From Actinoallomurus soli (GTDB taxonomy: Bacteria > Actinomycetota > Actinomycetes > Streptosporangiales > Streptosporangiaceae), in the NCBI RefSeq assembly GCF_024055715.1, contig NZ_JAMXMV010000001.1:186001-250000 (forward strand): a stretch of 64,000 nt of DNA, given 5' to 3'. Below, piece after piece: positions 34,094-42,566 of the stretch. The translations under genes and the position numbers were made by a program. Position 1 is the first letter of the stretch. Every line of letters starts with the position of its first letter. The notes beneath the pieces were generated by a model. The model saw nothing but the letters and a program-made list of their open reading frames with translations, was not told where the DNA came from and did no database searches.

Positions 34094-34504
34094 GTGAACC
34101 GACGGGAACTCGCGGCGACACTGTCCCGCGCCGGTCTCCGGGAGTACCAGATCCAGGGCGTGCACGAACCCGACTGGCTCCCGGAGGCCTTCCCCTATCT
34201 CCGCGGGGAGGCGGGCCGATGGATCGTCGGGATCTGCGAGCGCGGCACGTACACGCCGATCCGTGACTTCCGCGAGGAGGACACGGCCTGCCGCTTCTTC
34301 CAGTCGCTCATGCGGCACGCGACGCCGCCTCCGCCGTCGGCCGGGATCTTCGAGGAGGAGGCGCCCGGCCTGCTGAAGAGGATGGAGCGGTGGGGACGCG
34401 TGGCGTGGTCCGAATACCGGCGGGCACGGCGCCGATCAGGCGGCGGCGCCTCCGGTCGCGGCGGATCCGGCCCGCCCGGACCTCATCCGGGTGACCAGCG
34501 ATAG
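34094..34504 (+). CDS. Candidate immunity protein for the TNT NADase
   Basis: A 136-residue cytoplasmic protein starting at GTG 34094, four bases after the TNT stop codon, so translation is almost certainly coupled. The core (about 1-80) reads WLPEAFPYLRGEAGRWIVGI then CERGTYTPIRDFREEDTACR, a mixed alpha/beta pattern that resembles small actinobacterial proteins found next to TNT-domain genes; the tail is Arg/Gly/Pro-rich. By analogy with the IFT protein that binds M. tuberculosis TNT, it could neutralise the NADase before export. This role is inferred from context. The 3' end overlaps the convergent response-regulator gene by 22 bases. Confidence 0.65.
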   Translation: MNRRELAATLSRAGLREYQIQGVHEPDWLPEAFPYLRGEAGRWIVGICERGTYTPIRDFREEDTACRFFQSLMRHATPPPPSAGIFEEEAPGLLKRMERWGRVAWSEYRRARRRSGGGASGRGGSGPPGPHPGDQR

Positions 34505-35160
34505 TGCAGTTCGGGCCGGCCGACCTGGCCGTACCGCGGGGTCCGGGCCGCCCGCCCGCCGTCGACGAGGTACTCCAGATAGCGGCGGGCGGTGATGCGT
34601 GACAACCCCGTGGCGGCCGCGACCGCGCCGGCCGTCAGCCCTTCTTCCGCGGTCCGCAGGGCGGCCGTCACGGTCTCCAGCGTCGAGGCGCTCATCCCCT
34701 TGGGCAGCGCGGGCCGGTCCGCACTCCGAAGGGTGGCGATCGCCCGGTCGACCTCCTGCTGGTCGGCCGCCTTGCCGGACCCGGCGACCGTCGCGTGGAA
34801 GCGCGCGTAGCGTTCGAGCTTGGCGCGGAGCGTGGCGAAGGTGAACGGCTTGAGGAGATACTGCACGACGCCGATCGAGACCGCCGCGCGTACGGTGGTC
34901 AGGTCACGGGCCGAGGTCACGGCGATCACGTCCGCCGGGTTCCCGGCGGCGCGGAGCCGTCGGCACAGCTGCAGCCCGTGGCAGTCCGGCAGGTAGAAAT
35001 CCAGCAGCAGGAGGTCGACAGGCCGGCGGTCCAGCGCCCGGAACGCCTCCGCGCCCGAGTGGACGACGCCCACGACCTCGAAGCCGGGCACCCGCTCGAC
35101 GTACATCCGATGCGCGTCCGCGGCCACCGGATCGTCCTCGACCACCAGGACGCTGATCAC
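34483..35160 (-). CDS. CitB/DcuR-type response regulator
   Basis: A 225-residue two-component regulator. The receiver domain (about 1-120) has acidic residues at 9-10, the phosphorylated Asp54 in LLLLDFYLPD, a Thr/Ser at about 82 and Lys104 in LLKPF. The C-terminal half carries an HTH (AVAAATGLSRITARRYLEYL). This subclass pairs with DcuS/CitA-type kinases and regulates uptake of di- and tricarboxylates. The ATG overlaps the kinase stop by four bases (ATGA), and dctA is divergently placed, so control of dctA is likely. Confidence 0.92.
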   Translation of the reverse strand: MISVLVVEDDPVAADAHRMYVERVPGFEVVGVVHSGAEAFRALDRRPVDLLLLDFYLPDCHGLQLCRRLRAAGNPADVIAVTSARDLTTVRAAVSIGVVQYLLKPFTFATLRAKLERYARFHATVAGSGKAADQQEVDRAIATLRSADRPALPKGMSASTLETVTAALRTAEEGLTAGAVAAATGLSRITARRYLEYLVDGGRAARTPRYGQVGRPELHYRWSPG

Positions 35161-36782
35161 GCCATCGCCTTCCTCGTCAACGGCAGTGTCACGGTGAACA
35201 CCGCGCCGACCTCCCGGCCCACCTCGATCCTTCCGCCGTGGCGGCCGGTCACCTGGGCGACCAGGGCCAGGCCCAGTCCGCGTCGGGCGGGGCGAGCCCC
35301 GTCCTTCGTCGACCAGCCGCGCTCGAAGATCTCCTCCGCCGTCCCCGCTCCGACACCGCCGCCCGTGTCGGCGACGCGGAGCAGCAGCCGGTCGCCCGAG
35401 ATGCGGGCGGTGACGAAGACGCGGGGAGCATCACCGCCCGCCTCCATGGCGGCGTCGACGGCGTTGTCGATCAGGTTGCCCAGGATCGTCACCAGGTCCC
35501 GGGATCCGAGCGTTCCGGGAATCGCGGTGTCGTCGATCTCGGTATCCGGCGTGACGACCAGTTCGACCCCGCGCTCGTTCGCCTGCGCGGCCTTGCCGAG
35601 CAGCAGTGCCGCCAGCACCGGCTCCGCGACCGCCCCCACGACCCGGTCCGTGAGGCGCTGGGTCAGCTCGAGTTCGGCCGTGGCGAACCGGATCGCCTCC
35701 TCGGGCCGTCCGAGCTCGATGAGCGAGACCACCGTGTGCAGGCGGTTGGCCGCCTCATGGGTCTGGGATCGCAGCGACTCGGCGAATCCCCGTACCGAGT
35801 CCAGTTCGCCGCTGAGCGCCTGCAGCTCGGTGTGGTCCCGCAGGGTCACCACGCTGCCGAGGTCGCGCGTGCCCGAGGTGACGGCCGACTTGTTGACCAC
35901 GACGACGTGCTCCCGGGTCACGTGGATCTCGTCCACGCACGGGCCGCGGGAGGAGAGGGAGGCCCGCAGGCTCTCCGGCAGGGGCAGCTCGTCGACCGCA
36001 CGTTCCTCCACGTCCTCCGGCAGGCGGAGCAGCTCCCGGGCGGCGCCGTTGGCGAGGGCGATCCTGGCGTGCGGATCGAGCAGGAGCAGCCCCTCCCGTA
36101 CGGTGTGCAAGATCGCGTTGTGGTACTCGTACATGCGGCTCAGCTGCGCCGCGTCCATCCCGTGGGTGTGCCGCCGCAACCGCGCGTTGACGAAGTACGT
36201 TCCGGCACCGCCCACCCCGAGCGCGAGCAGGGCGAGCAGGACCAGTGCCAGCAGTTGGTCGCGGACCTGGCGGTCGAGAATCCGCACCGTGATACCCGTG
36301 CTGACCAGCGCGGCGACCCGGTGCCCCCGGCCGAACACCGGGGCGACGCTCCGCACCGAGGGCCCCAGCGTCCCGGTGAACGTCTCGGTGAAGACGCGGC
36401 CGGCCAGCGCCGGTTCGGTGTGGCCGAGGAACGGCCGGCCGATCATCTGGGGGTTGGGATGGGTGTACCGGATGCCGGCCGGGCTCATGATCGTCACGAA
36501 GGCCACGCCGGCGTCCCGGCGTACCTGCTCGGCGTACGGTTGCAGGACCCGCGACGGATCCGGGCCCTCGACGGCGGCGACGACGGCGGGCGAGTCCGCG
36601 ACACTCGAGGCGACGGCCGTCACCTGCCGCCGCGCCGCCTCCTCCGTGCTCTCGGCGGCGTACAGATAAGCGAGCACCGCACCGCCCGCGACGACCGCGG
36701 CCACGACGATGATCTGCATGACGAACAGCCGGCCGGCCAGGCTCCGATGCCGCCGACCGGCAGGCCGGGAGACCCATCGCAT
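35157..36782 (-). CDS. DcuS/CitA-type sensor histidine kinase
   Basis: A 541-residue membrane kinase. Two membrane helices (about 22-45 and 180-205) flank a periplasmic PAS-like sensor (about 50-178) that carries motifs like YTHPNPQMIGRPFLGH and GTLGPSVRSVAPVF seen in carboxylate sensors of this group. A cytoplasmic PAS domain, a phosphoacceptor His in SQTHEAANRLHTV and the HATPase (NLIDNAVDAA, DTGGGV, GLGLALV) follow. Start ATG 36782 (MRWVSRPAG) puts the first membrane helix near the N-terminus. It is divergent from dctA with 133 bases between, and its stop overlaps the response-regulator start. Confidence 0.92.
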   Translation of the reverse strand: MRWVSRPAGRRHRSLAGRLFVMQIIVVAAVVAGGAVLAYLYAAESTEEAARRQVTAVASSVADSPAVVAAVEGPDPSRVLQPYAEQVRRDAGVAFVTIMSPAGIRYTHPNPQMIGRPFLGHTEPALAGRVFTETFTGTLGPSVRSVAPVFGRGHRVAALVSTGITVRILDRQVRDQLLALVLLALLALGVGGAGTYFVNARLRRHTHGMDAAQLSRMYEYHNAILHTVREGLLLLDPHARIALANGAARELLRLPEDVEERAVDELPLPESLRASLSSRGPCVDEIHVTREHVVVVNKSAVTSGTRDLGSVVTLRDHTELQALSGELDSVRGFAESLRSQTHEAANRLHTVVSLIELGRPEEAIRFATAELELTQRLTDRVVGAVAEPVLAALLLGKAAQANERGVELVVTPDTEIDDTAIPGTLGSRDLVTILGNLIDNAVDAAMEAGGDAPRVFVTARISGDRLLLRVADTGGGVGAGTAEEIFERGWSTKDGARPARRGLGLALVAQVTGRHGGRIEVGREVGAVFTVTLPLTRKAMA

Positions 36783-36915
36783 GCAGGCAAGTGTGCCCTG
36801 TGGGTTTCGATGGTGTGAACGGCGACTTCCATGAACGAAATGAACGCAACCGTGACGTGGGCCACGGACCTGCGCATAGTCCTGGCAGATTTCCCCCGCT
36901 GAGAAGGAGACGGAC

Positions 36916-38307
36916 ATGTCTGCCGAGGCCCAGGGCCGCGCACCCGGACGACGCCGCGAACGGACCCATCTGCTCTACCTCACGGTGATCGCGGCCGTCA
37001 TCGCCGGCATCGTCGTCGGGCTGGCCGCACCGAAGTTCGCGGTCGAGCTGAAACCGCTGGGAACCGGCTTCGTCAACCTCATCAAGATGATGATCAGCCC
37101 GATCATCTTCTGCACGATCGTGCTCGGGATCGGCTCGGTGGCCAAGGCCGCCAAGGTCGGCGCGGTCGGCGGCCTCGCTCTCGGCTACTTCCTTCTGACG
37201 TCCACCGTCGCGCTGGCGATCGGGCTCATCGTCGGCAACCTGCTGCACCCCGGCGCGGGCATGCACCTCACCGCGGCGCTCCGCCAGTCCGGCCACGCGC
37301 AGGCATCCGGGGCGAGTGAGGGAGCCGTCGACTTCCTGCTCGGCGTCATCCCGAAGACCCTGCTGTCGGCCTTCACCGAGGGCCAGGTCCTGCAGACGCT
37401 GCTGATCGCGTTGCTCACGGGCTTCGCCCTCCAGTCCATGGGCCGCTCCGGCGTGCCGCTCCTCCGCGGCATCGAGCACATCCAGCGGCTGGTCTTCCGG
37501 ATCCTGGCGATCGTGATGTGGGCCGCCCCGGTCGGGGCGTTCGGCGCGATGGCGGCCGTCGTCGGCGCCACCGGCCTCGACGCGCTCAAGAGCCTCGCCG
37601 TGATCATGATCAGCTTCTACCTCACCTGCGCCATCTTCGTCTTCGTCGTCCTCGGCGCGGTGCTCTGGCTCGTGGCGCGGATCAACGTCTTCTCGCTCCT
37701 GCGCTACCTCGGCCGCGAGTTCCTGCTGATCGTCTCCACCTCCTCCTCCGAGACCGCGCTGCCGCGCCTCATCGCGAAGATGGAGCACCTCGGCGTCGGC
37801 CGGTCCGTCTCCGGCCTCACCGTCTCGACCGGCTACTCCTTCAACCTCGACGGCACGGCCATCTACCTGACGATGGCGTCTCTGTTCATCGCCACCGCGA
37901 CCGGCGCCCCCATGTCCGTCGGCCAGCAGATCTCCCTGCTCGTCTTCATGATCGTGGCGTCCAAGGGCGCCGCCGGCGTCACCGGAGCGGGCCTGGCCAC
38001 CCTGGCGGGCGGCCTGCAGTCGCACCGGCCCGACCTGGTCGACGGCGTCGGCCTCATCGTCGGCATCGACCGTTTCATGTCGGAGGCCCGCGCCGTCACC
38101 AACTTCGCCGGCAACGCGGTCGCGACCGTCGTCATCGGAACGCTGACCAGGGAGTTCGACCGCGAGCGCGCCCGCGAGGTCCTGGCCGGGCGGGCGCCGT
38201 TCGACGAGACGACACTCCTGGACGACCGGCGTCCGGCCGATCCCGGCACCGTTTCCCCGGAGGCGACGTCAGGAGACACGGTGACGCCCGCGCCGGCGAA
38301 CGCCTGA
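36916..38307 (+). CDS. dctA: DctA-type C4-dicarboxylate/proton (cation) symporter
   Basis: A 463-residue DAACS-family transporter with about eight membrane helices and two hairpin loops. Family motifs: FVNLIKMMISPIIFCTIVLG near residue 50, the Ser-rich hairpin STSSSETALPRL near 275, and the helix 7 motif GYSFNLDGTAIY near 308, with RAVTNFAGNAVA near 395. It imports succinate, fumarate or malate with cations. The C-terminal 40 residues are a polar tail. GAGAAGGAGA precedes the ATG. The adjacent two-component system is of the carboxylate-sensing type, which supports dicarboxylates over glutamate as substrate. Confidence 0.93.
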   Translation: MSAEAQGRAPGRRRERTHLLYLTVIAAVIAGIVVGLAAPKFAVELKPLGTGFVNLIKMMISPIIFCTIVLGIGSVAKAAKVGAVGGLALGYFLLTSTVALAIGLIVGNLLHPGAGMHLTAALRQSGHAQASGASEGAVDFLLGVIPKTLLSAFTEGQVLQTLLIALLTGFALQSMGRSGVPLLRGIEHIQRLVFRILAIVMWAAPVGAFGAMAAVVGATGLDALKSLAVIMISFYLTCAIFVFVVLGAVLWLVARINVFSLLRYLGREFLLIVSTSSSETALPRLIAKMEHLGVGRSVSGLTVSTGYSFNLDGTAIYLTMASLFIATATGAPMSVGQQISLLVFMIVASKGAAGVTGAGLATLAGGLQSHRPDLVDGVGLIVGIDRFMSEARAVTNFAGNAVATVVIGTLTREFDRERAREVLAGRAPFDETTLLDDRRPADPGTVSPEATSGDTVTPAPANA

Positions 38308-38324
38308 GGCCGGCTTCCGCCAAG

Positions 38325-38362
38325 CGCCCGCGCAGCGCGGCTGTGTCCGAGTTGCGCGGGCG
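38325..38362 (+). terminator. Stem-loop after dctA
   Basis: Ten-base perfect arms (CGCCCGCGCA with TGCGCGGGCG) around an 18-base loop begin 17 bases after the dctA stop and precede the tRNA gene. Confidence 0.5.
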
Positions 38363-38407
38363 TCTGCGGGCAGGCAAGGTAGTGGGGCTTGATATCTCGC
38401 TACCCTC

Positions 38408-38481
<74 letters not shown>

Positions 38482-38680
38482 CCGATTCGGTCACTGCGCG
38501 AACCCCTCCTTCCGCAGCCAGGGGTGAGACCGAGGGATGGCGCCGCTCCTCGTCCGTGAGGGCGGGGAAGGTGGTGGCGAGGAAGCCGCGTGGCCGGTGG
38601 TCGGACAGGACGAGGGTGTCCGCGGGGGCGTGCGGTGGATGGGCGTCCGGCCGACATCGCAGAGGCCGAGGTTGCGGGTG

Positions 38681-39541
38681 TCAGACCGACGCGGTGACGA
38701 GTTCGTCGGCGACCCATCGCGCGACGCCGGCGGGATAAGGCGCCGGCAGCCCGAGGACGATGTGCTCGAAACCGGCGGCGACCGCCTCGGCGATCGCCTC
38801 CCGGGTCGCCTGCGGCCGGTCGTAGGAGACCGGCAGGTGGATCGAGCGGGTGATCGAGGCGGGGTCGCGGCCGATCTCGGCGCAGTAGCGGTCCAGTAGC
38901 GCGCTGCGGCGGACGACGTCGTCGATGTCGCCGCCGGGGATGTTCCACAGGTCGGCGTGCTCGGCGACCACGCGCAGCGTCGCGGACGAGCGGCCACCGA
39001 TCAGGATCGGCGGGTGGGGGCCTTGCACCGGCTTGGGGTTGCAGAAGGCCCCGGTGAGCCGAACGTGGGCGCCGTCGAAGTCGAACGGCTCGGTCTCGGT
39101 CCACAACCGCCGGATCACCGGGCACGCCTCGGCGAGGCTCTCCACTGAGTGGGTGAAGTCGTGGAAGGGCAGGCCGTGGGCCTCGTACTCGCGGCGGGCC
39201 GGCGGGTGGCCGGGGCGCGAGCCCGCGCCGATGCCGAAGTCGAGCCGCCCGCCGGAGACGACGTCGACGGTTGCGGCGATCTTGGCCAGCATGGCGGGCG
39301 GCCGGAAGCGGTTGCTGGTCACGAGCAGGCCGAGACGCAGCCGGTGGGTCTGGGCGGCGAGAGCCGACAGCAGCGTCCAGCCTTCGTAGGCCGGTCCGTA
39401 CGGGTCACCGCCGATCGGCATGAGGTGGTCGAACAGCCAGGCGTGCTCGATCTCGGGGATGGCGTCCGCGTCCCGCCAGACCCGCAGGACGTCCTGGTAG
39501 CCGACCTGCATGGGGGCGGTCATGATTCCGAAGCCGGGCAT
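38681..39541 (-). CDS. LLM-class (F420-dependent) flavin oxidoreductase
   Basis: A 286-residue luciferase-like monooxygenase family protein: EIEHAWLFDHLMPIGGDPYG, LGLLVTSNRFRPPAMLAKIA, ATVDVVSGGRLDFGIGAG and PPILIGGRSSATLRVVAEHA are standard LLM/F420 motifs. Actinobacterial members use F420H2 or FMNH2 for redox chemistry on diverse substrates. Start ATG 39541 (MPGFGIMTAPMQVG) is chosen by family length, though the Shine-Dalgarno match is weak; an alternative is ATG 39523. Downstream of the hydrolase gene on the same strand, but a hairpin lies between. Confidence 0.88.
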   Translation of the reverse strand: MPGFGIMTAPMQVGYQDVLRVWRDADAIPEIEHAWLFDHLMPIGGDPYGPAYEGWTLLSALAAQTHRLRLGLLVTSNRFRPPAMLAKIAATVDVVSGGRLDFGIGAGSRPGHPPARREYEAHGLPFHDFTHSVESLAEACPVIRRLWTETEPFDFDGAHVRLTGAFCNPKPVQGPHPPILIGGRSSATLRVVAEHADLWNIPGGDIDDVVRRSALLDRYCAEIGRDPASITRSIHLPVSYDRPQATREAIAEAVAAGFEHIVLGLPAPYPAGVARWVADELVTASV

Positions 39542-39573
39542 GGGGCGGTGAGGTCCTTTCCGTAGGGGTGCGG

Positions 39574-39596
39574 GCCGCCCGCCGGGGGCGGGCGGC
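39574..39596 (-). terminator. Stem-loop between hydrolase and LLM genes
   Basis: Ten-base perfect arms (GCCGCCCGCC with GGCGGGCGGC) and a GGG loop lie 15 bases beyond the stop of the minus-strand hydrolase gene. Confidence 0.6.
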
Positions 39597-39610
39597 ACGG
39601 GTCTTCAGCG

Positions 39611-40540
39611 TCACTTCGATTCGATCCGGCCCAGCGGATCGATGTCGTCCGCGGGCGCGGCGCTCGCCGCGGACCAGCTCGGGTCCTCGGGGTGGAGCGC
39701 GCTGCGGAGGTAGGCCAAGGTGAGCCGCTGGATCAGGGCGACCCGTTCGGGGCTCTCGTCCGTGGTCTCCGCGGAGGCGTAGCCGGTGATCCCGCCCAGC
39801 GAGTGCTCCGCCCCGAACAGGGTGAGCAGGCTCTTGGGTCCCGGGCTCAGGAAGTAGGCGTCCGTGAACCACTCCGGGCCCCGGACGGTCAGGGCCGACC
39901 GGTCCTTGTCGCCCGCGACCACCAGGGCCGGCGCGGTCATCCCCGTGAAGTCCGGGTTCATGAAGGGGAAGTGCTCGGCGGCGAACGGCGTCAGGTCGGC
40001 ACCGCCCGTGCCCGCCGCGGCGAGCAGCACACCGGCCTTGATCCGCGAGTCGGACAGGTCCTCGCCCGGGACGCCCTCGGCGTCGAGGACCCGCGCGCCG
40101 AGGAGCATGCTCGCCGTCTGGGCGCCCCAGGAGTGCCCGGCGACGGCGATCCGGTCGTGGTCGAGGCGTCCCGCGAGGCCGGGAAGGGAGGCTTCGACGA
40201 GGTCCAGCCGGTCGACGACGCGTGTCAGGTCCTCGACCCGGAAACGCCAGATCTCCGGGTACCGCGGATCCTCGGGTGTGACGTTCAGCGTTCGCGAGTC
40301 GAGGTGGGTGGGCTGAACGACCACGAAACCGTGGGCGGCCCAGAAGTCGGCGAGCGGGGCGTAGCCGTCCAGCGACTGGCTGAAGCCGTGCGAGAAGACA
40401 ATGATCGGCAGTTCGTCGCCGGTCACCGGGGCTGACACCCGTACCAGCAGGTCATCGCCGCGGTCCGGCGCCGGCAGCATCACCGGGCGTACCGAGATGA
40501 CGGGAGCGGGCGTGCCGACGACTTCATCGAGGTGGCGCAT
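39611..40540 (-). CDS. Chlorophyllase/PET-hydrolase-like alpha/beta hydrolase
   Basis: A 309-residue alpha/beta hydrolase without signal peptide. Oxyanion region IIVFSHGFSQSLDGYAPLAD (about 46-65), nucleophile elbow AGHSWGAQ (about 136-143), an acid in VVAGDKDRS and a His in FGAEHSLGG are all present. The overall pattern resembles chlorophyllase-type esterases. ATG 40540 has GGAGA eight bases upstream. It is divergent from the TetR gene, and two palindromic operators lie between, so it is probably the regulated target. Confidence 0.85.
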   Translation of the reverse strand: MRHLDEVVGTPAPVISVRPVMLPAPDRGDDLLVRVSAPVTGDELPIIVFSHGFSQSLDGYAPLADFWAAHGFVVVQPTHLDSRTLNVTPEDPRYPEIWRFRVEDLTRVVDRLDLVEASLPGLAGRLDHDRIAVAGHSWGAQTASMLLGARVLDAEGVPGEDLSDSRIKAGVLLAAAGTGGADLTPFAAEHFPFMNPDFTGMTAPALVVAGDKDRSALTVRGPEWFTDAYFLSPGPKSLLTLFGAEHSLGGITGYASAETTDESPERVALIQRLTLAYLRSALHPEDPSWSAASAAPADDIDPLGRIESK

Positions 40541-40619
40541 GAGTGTTTCTCCGTGAGTAATGGCGTGAGTGCCGATGCGGGGCATGCTGCGAACGGCGGC
40601 CCGGCCTGGCATCATGAAA

Positions 40620-40661
40620 GCGGAACAACGTTCCGCCCCCAACATACGGAACAATGTTCCG
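40620..40661. promoter_or_regulatory. Twin palindromic operators for the TetR regulator
   Basis: GCGGAAC-AAC-GTTCCGC (40620-40636) and CGGAAC-AAT-GTTCCG (40647-40661) are near-identical palindromes with centres 26 bases apart, between the divergent hydrolase and tetR genes. Confidence 0.82.
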
Positions 40662-40694
40662 GTTTGCAAGGCGAGTGACGGAGGCAATGGCGCA

Positions 40695-41282
40695 GTGGCC
40701 GACATCGGCAGCCGATCAGAGACGCGGGCTCCCCGTAAGCGGGTCGACGCCCGGCGCAACGAGGAGGCCCTGCTGGAGGCGGCCGCCGCGGCCTTCATCG
40801 CCTCCGGGGTCGACGTGCCCGTGCGCGACATCGCGGCCAGGGCCGGTGTCGGCGTCGGCACGATCTACCGGCACTTCCCGACGCGGGCCGATCTCATCGC
40901 CGCCGTCTACCGGCACCAGGTCGAGGCGAGCGTCGAGGCGGGCCCGGCACTGCTGGCGGACAGCGACTCACCGTTCACCGCTCTGACGCGGTGGATCGAT
41001 CTCTTCGTCGACTTCCTGGTCACCAAGCACGGCCTCGCCGAGGCGCTGCAGTCCGACGACGCCGCCTTCGCGACCCTGCACGCCTATTTCGTCGACCGCC
41101 TCAGGCCCGTCTGCGCCGAGCTGCTCGACGCCGCCGCCGAGGCGGGCCAGATCCGTTCCGACATCGGGGCTCTCGACCTGATGCGCGGCGTCGGCAACCT
41201 CTGCATCGGCGCGGACAAGGACCCGGAGTACGACGCCCGTCGCCTGATCGGACTCCTCCTCGCCGGACTGCGCCTCCACTGA
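40695..41282 (+). CDS. TetR-family transcriptional repressor
   Basis: A 195-residue regulator with an N-terminal TetR HTH (LLEAAAAAFIASGVDVPVRD then IAARAGVGVGTIYRHFPTRA) and a C-terminal ligand domain of the TetR_C type (LHAYFVDRLRPVCAELLDAA). The start is taken as GTG 40695 (VADIGSRSETRAPRKRVDA) because earlier codons overlap the operators. ACGGAGG lies ten bases upstream. It should repress itself and the divergent hydrolase through the GGAACnnnGTTCC sites; the inducer is unknown. Confidence 0.88.
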   Translation: MADIGSRSETRAPRKRVDARRNEEALLEAAAAAFIASGVDVPVRDIAARAGVGVGTIYRHFPTRADLIAAVYRHQVEASVEAGPALLADSDSPFTALTRWIDLFVDFLVTKHGLAEALQSDDAAFATLHAYFVDRLRPVCAELLDAAAEAGQIRSDIGALDLMRGVGNLCIGADKDPEYDARRLIGLLLAGLRLH

Positions 41283-41310
41283 CCGGCGCACGCCCGGTCA
41301 CGTACGGCGA

Positions 41311-41352
41311 GGCGCCCCGCGGCGGCCTCGGAGGAGGCCGCCGCGGGGCGCC
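41311..41352. terminator. Strong bidirectional stem-loop between convergent genes
   Basis: Nineteen-base perfect arms (GGCGCCCCGCGGCGGCCTC and complement) around a GGAG loop lie between the tetR stop (41282) and the stop of the secreted protein gene (41391). Confidence 0.8.
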
Positions 41353-41390
41353 GGTCGACGGGTGCCGGATGTAGTGGCGAAGGGCGAAGG

Positions 41391-42041
41391 TCAGTTATGG
41401 CCGAGACGGCAGTCCATCGGATGTGCCGGGGTGACCGAGACGGCGTCGATGACCGGGCCGAAGGCCCCGGCGGTGGAGCTCCCGAACGCGAGGGTCACCG
41501 CGGGGCCGAGGGCGCGGAACCTGAACCGCTGCGAGACGTATCCCATGTCCATCCGCGTCCTGCCGGTCGTGTCGAAGGCGAAGCTGCGCTGGCCCGCCGG
41601 GCGGTTCACGCCGTGCTGGGTCACCCGCAGGAAGCCCTCCTTGATCGCGGGTCCGCCCTCCGGGTTGCCGGCGAGGGAGAACGTGAGGGTGTAGCAACCG
41701 CCGGGGCGGGTCGGGACCGACTGTTCGATCGTGCCGCTCACGTCACCGTCCAGGTCGACGGACTGGTTTCCCTCCGCGGCCTGCCAGAATCCGGAGCCGA
41801 CCAGGTCGACGTTCCCGGAGACGACCTTCCAGGCGCCGAGGTGGTCCCCGGTGATGAAGGTCGTGAAGGCGTTCGCGGGGACGACCGGGCTCTCGAAGCC
41901 GCCGTTGGAGAAGGGTGGCACTTCGGCGCTCCGTGCCTGCGCGGGCCGGGCGGCCGTCACGCAGAGGGCGAGGGCGGCCGCCGCGGGAAGCACGGTGACC
42001 GCTCGCGCGGCGCGCGGGCTGAGGGTCGATGGAAGCATCAT
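41391..42041 (-). CDS. Secreted choice-of-anchor C/DUF642-like protein
   Basis: A 216-residue exported protein. Signal peptide about residues 1-37 (MMLPSTLSPRAARAVTVLPA then an Ala-rich stretch to AQA). The mature part has FSNGGFESPVVPANAFTTFI, a GNVDLVG segment, QSVDLDGDVSGTIEQSV and a C-terminal GPVIDAVSV, the usual motifs of jelly-roll DUF642/choice-of-anchor C domains that bind polysaccharides. No cell-wall anchor is visible at the C-terminus. AGGAGA precedes the ATG at about eight bases. Two Cys (in GGCYTL and MDCRLG) may form a disulfide. Confidence 0.8.
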   Translation of the reverse strand: MMLPSTLSPRAARAVTVLPAAAALALCVTAARPAQARSAEVPPFSNGGFESPVVPANAFTTFITGDHLGAWKVVSGNVDLVGSGFWQAAEGNQSVDLDGDVSGTIEQSVPTRPGGCYTLTFSLAGNPEGGPAIKEGFLRVTQHGVNRPAGQRSFAFDTTGRTRMDMGYVSQRFRFRALGPAVTLAFGSSTAGAFGPVIDAVSVTPAHPMDCRLGHN

Positions 42042-42566
42042 CGCTTCTCTCCTGGGTGTCGGCTGGTCGGTAGAGGCGTACGGCGTTATCGATTGGCCGG
42101 AATGGGCATGGACGCGTCCGATCGAATTCGCTTGTTCACTCACTGTAATTAGATGATCTTGCTCTGTAGCCGGGTGAACGGGCGTTGGACGGGAAATCGG
42201 TGCTTCCTTGCCCGTCGTTTACGGCTCCGCATCCCTGATGACCCGAGTGGTTCGCGACGGTCGACCGCTTCTGTTTGGCCGGATGTGGCCAGGAGGGGAA
42301 GTAATAACCCGCTGCCGGTGAAGCGTCGCGCCGACGGCGCGCCGGCGGTGGCGTCGCGGGCAGGATTCCGTCACCGCGCAGTTCGCGGGGGCATTCCCCT
42401 CCGCATCCCGGTTCTCAGTGGTCGCCGCCGATCACGTCCGAATCGGACCGAGTGCGTACCGGGCTCGATGTTCTACGCCGTTGCGCCGGAGCGACGCTAC
42501 TTTGAGGCTTGTATCCGTCACTGCGCGTGGGACACTGGGCGGATTCCGGTGTCCTGAGGGGAGCGC
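42042..42566. other. Gene-free divergent region
   Basis: This 525-base stretch lies between the secreted-protein gene and the first XRE gene. A relatively AT-rich patch around 42125-42160 may hold a promoter. Nothing else is recognisable. Confidence 0.5.
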
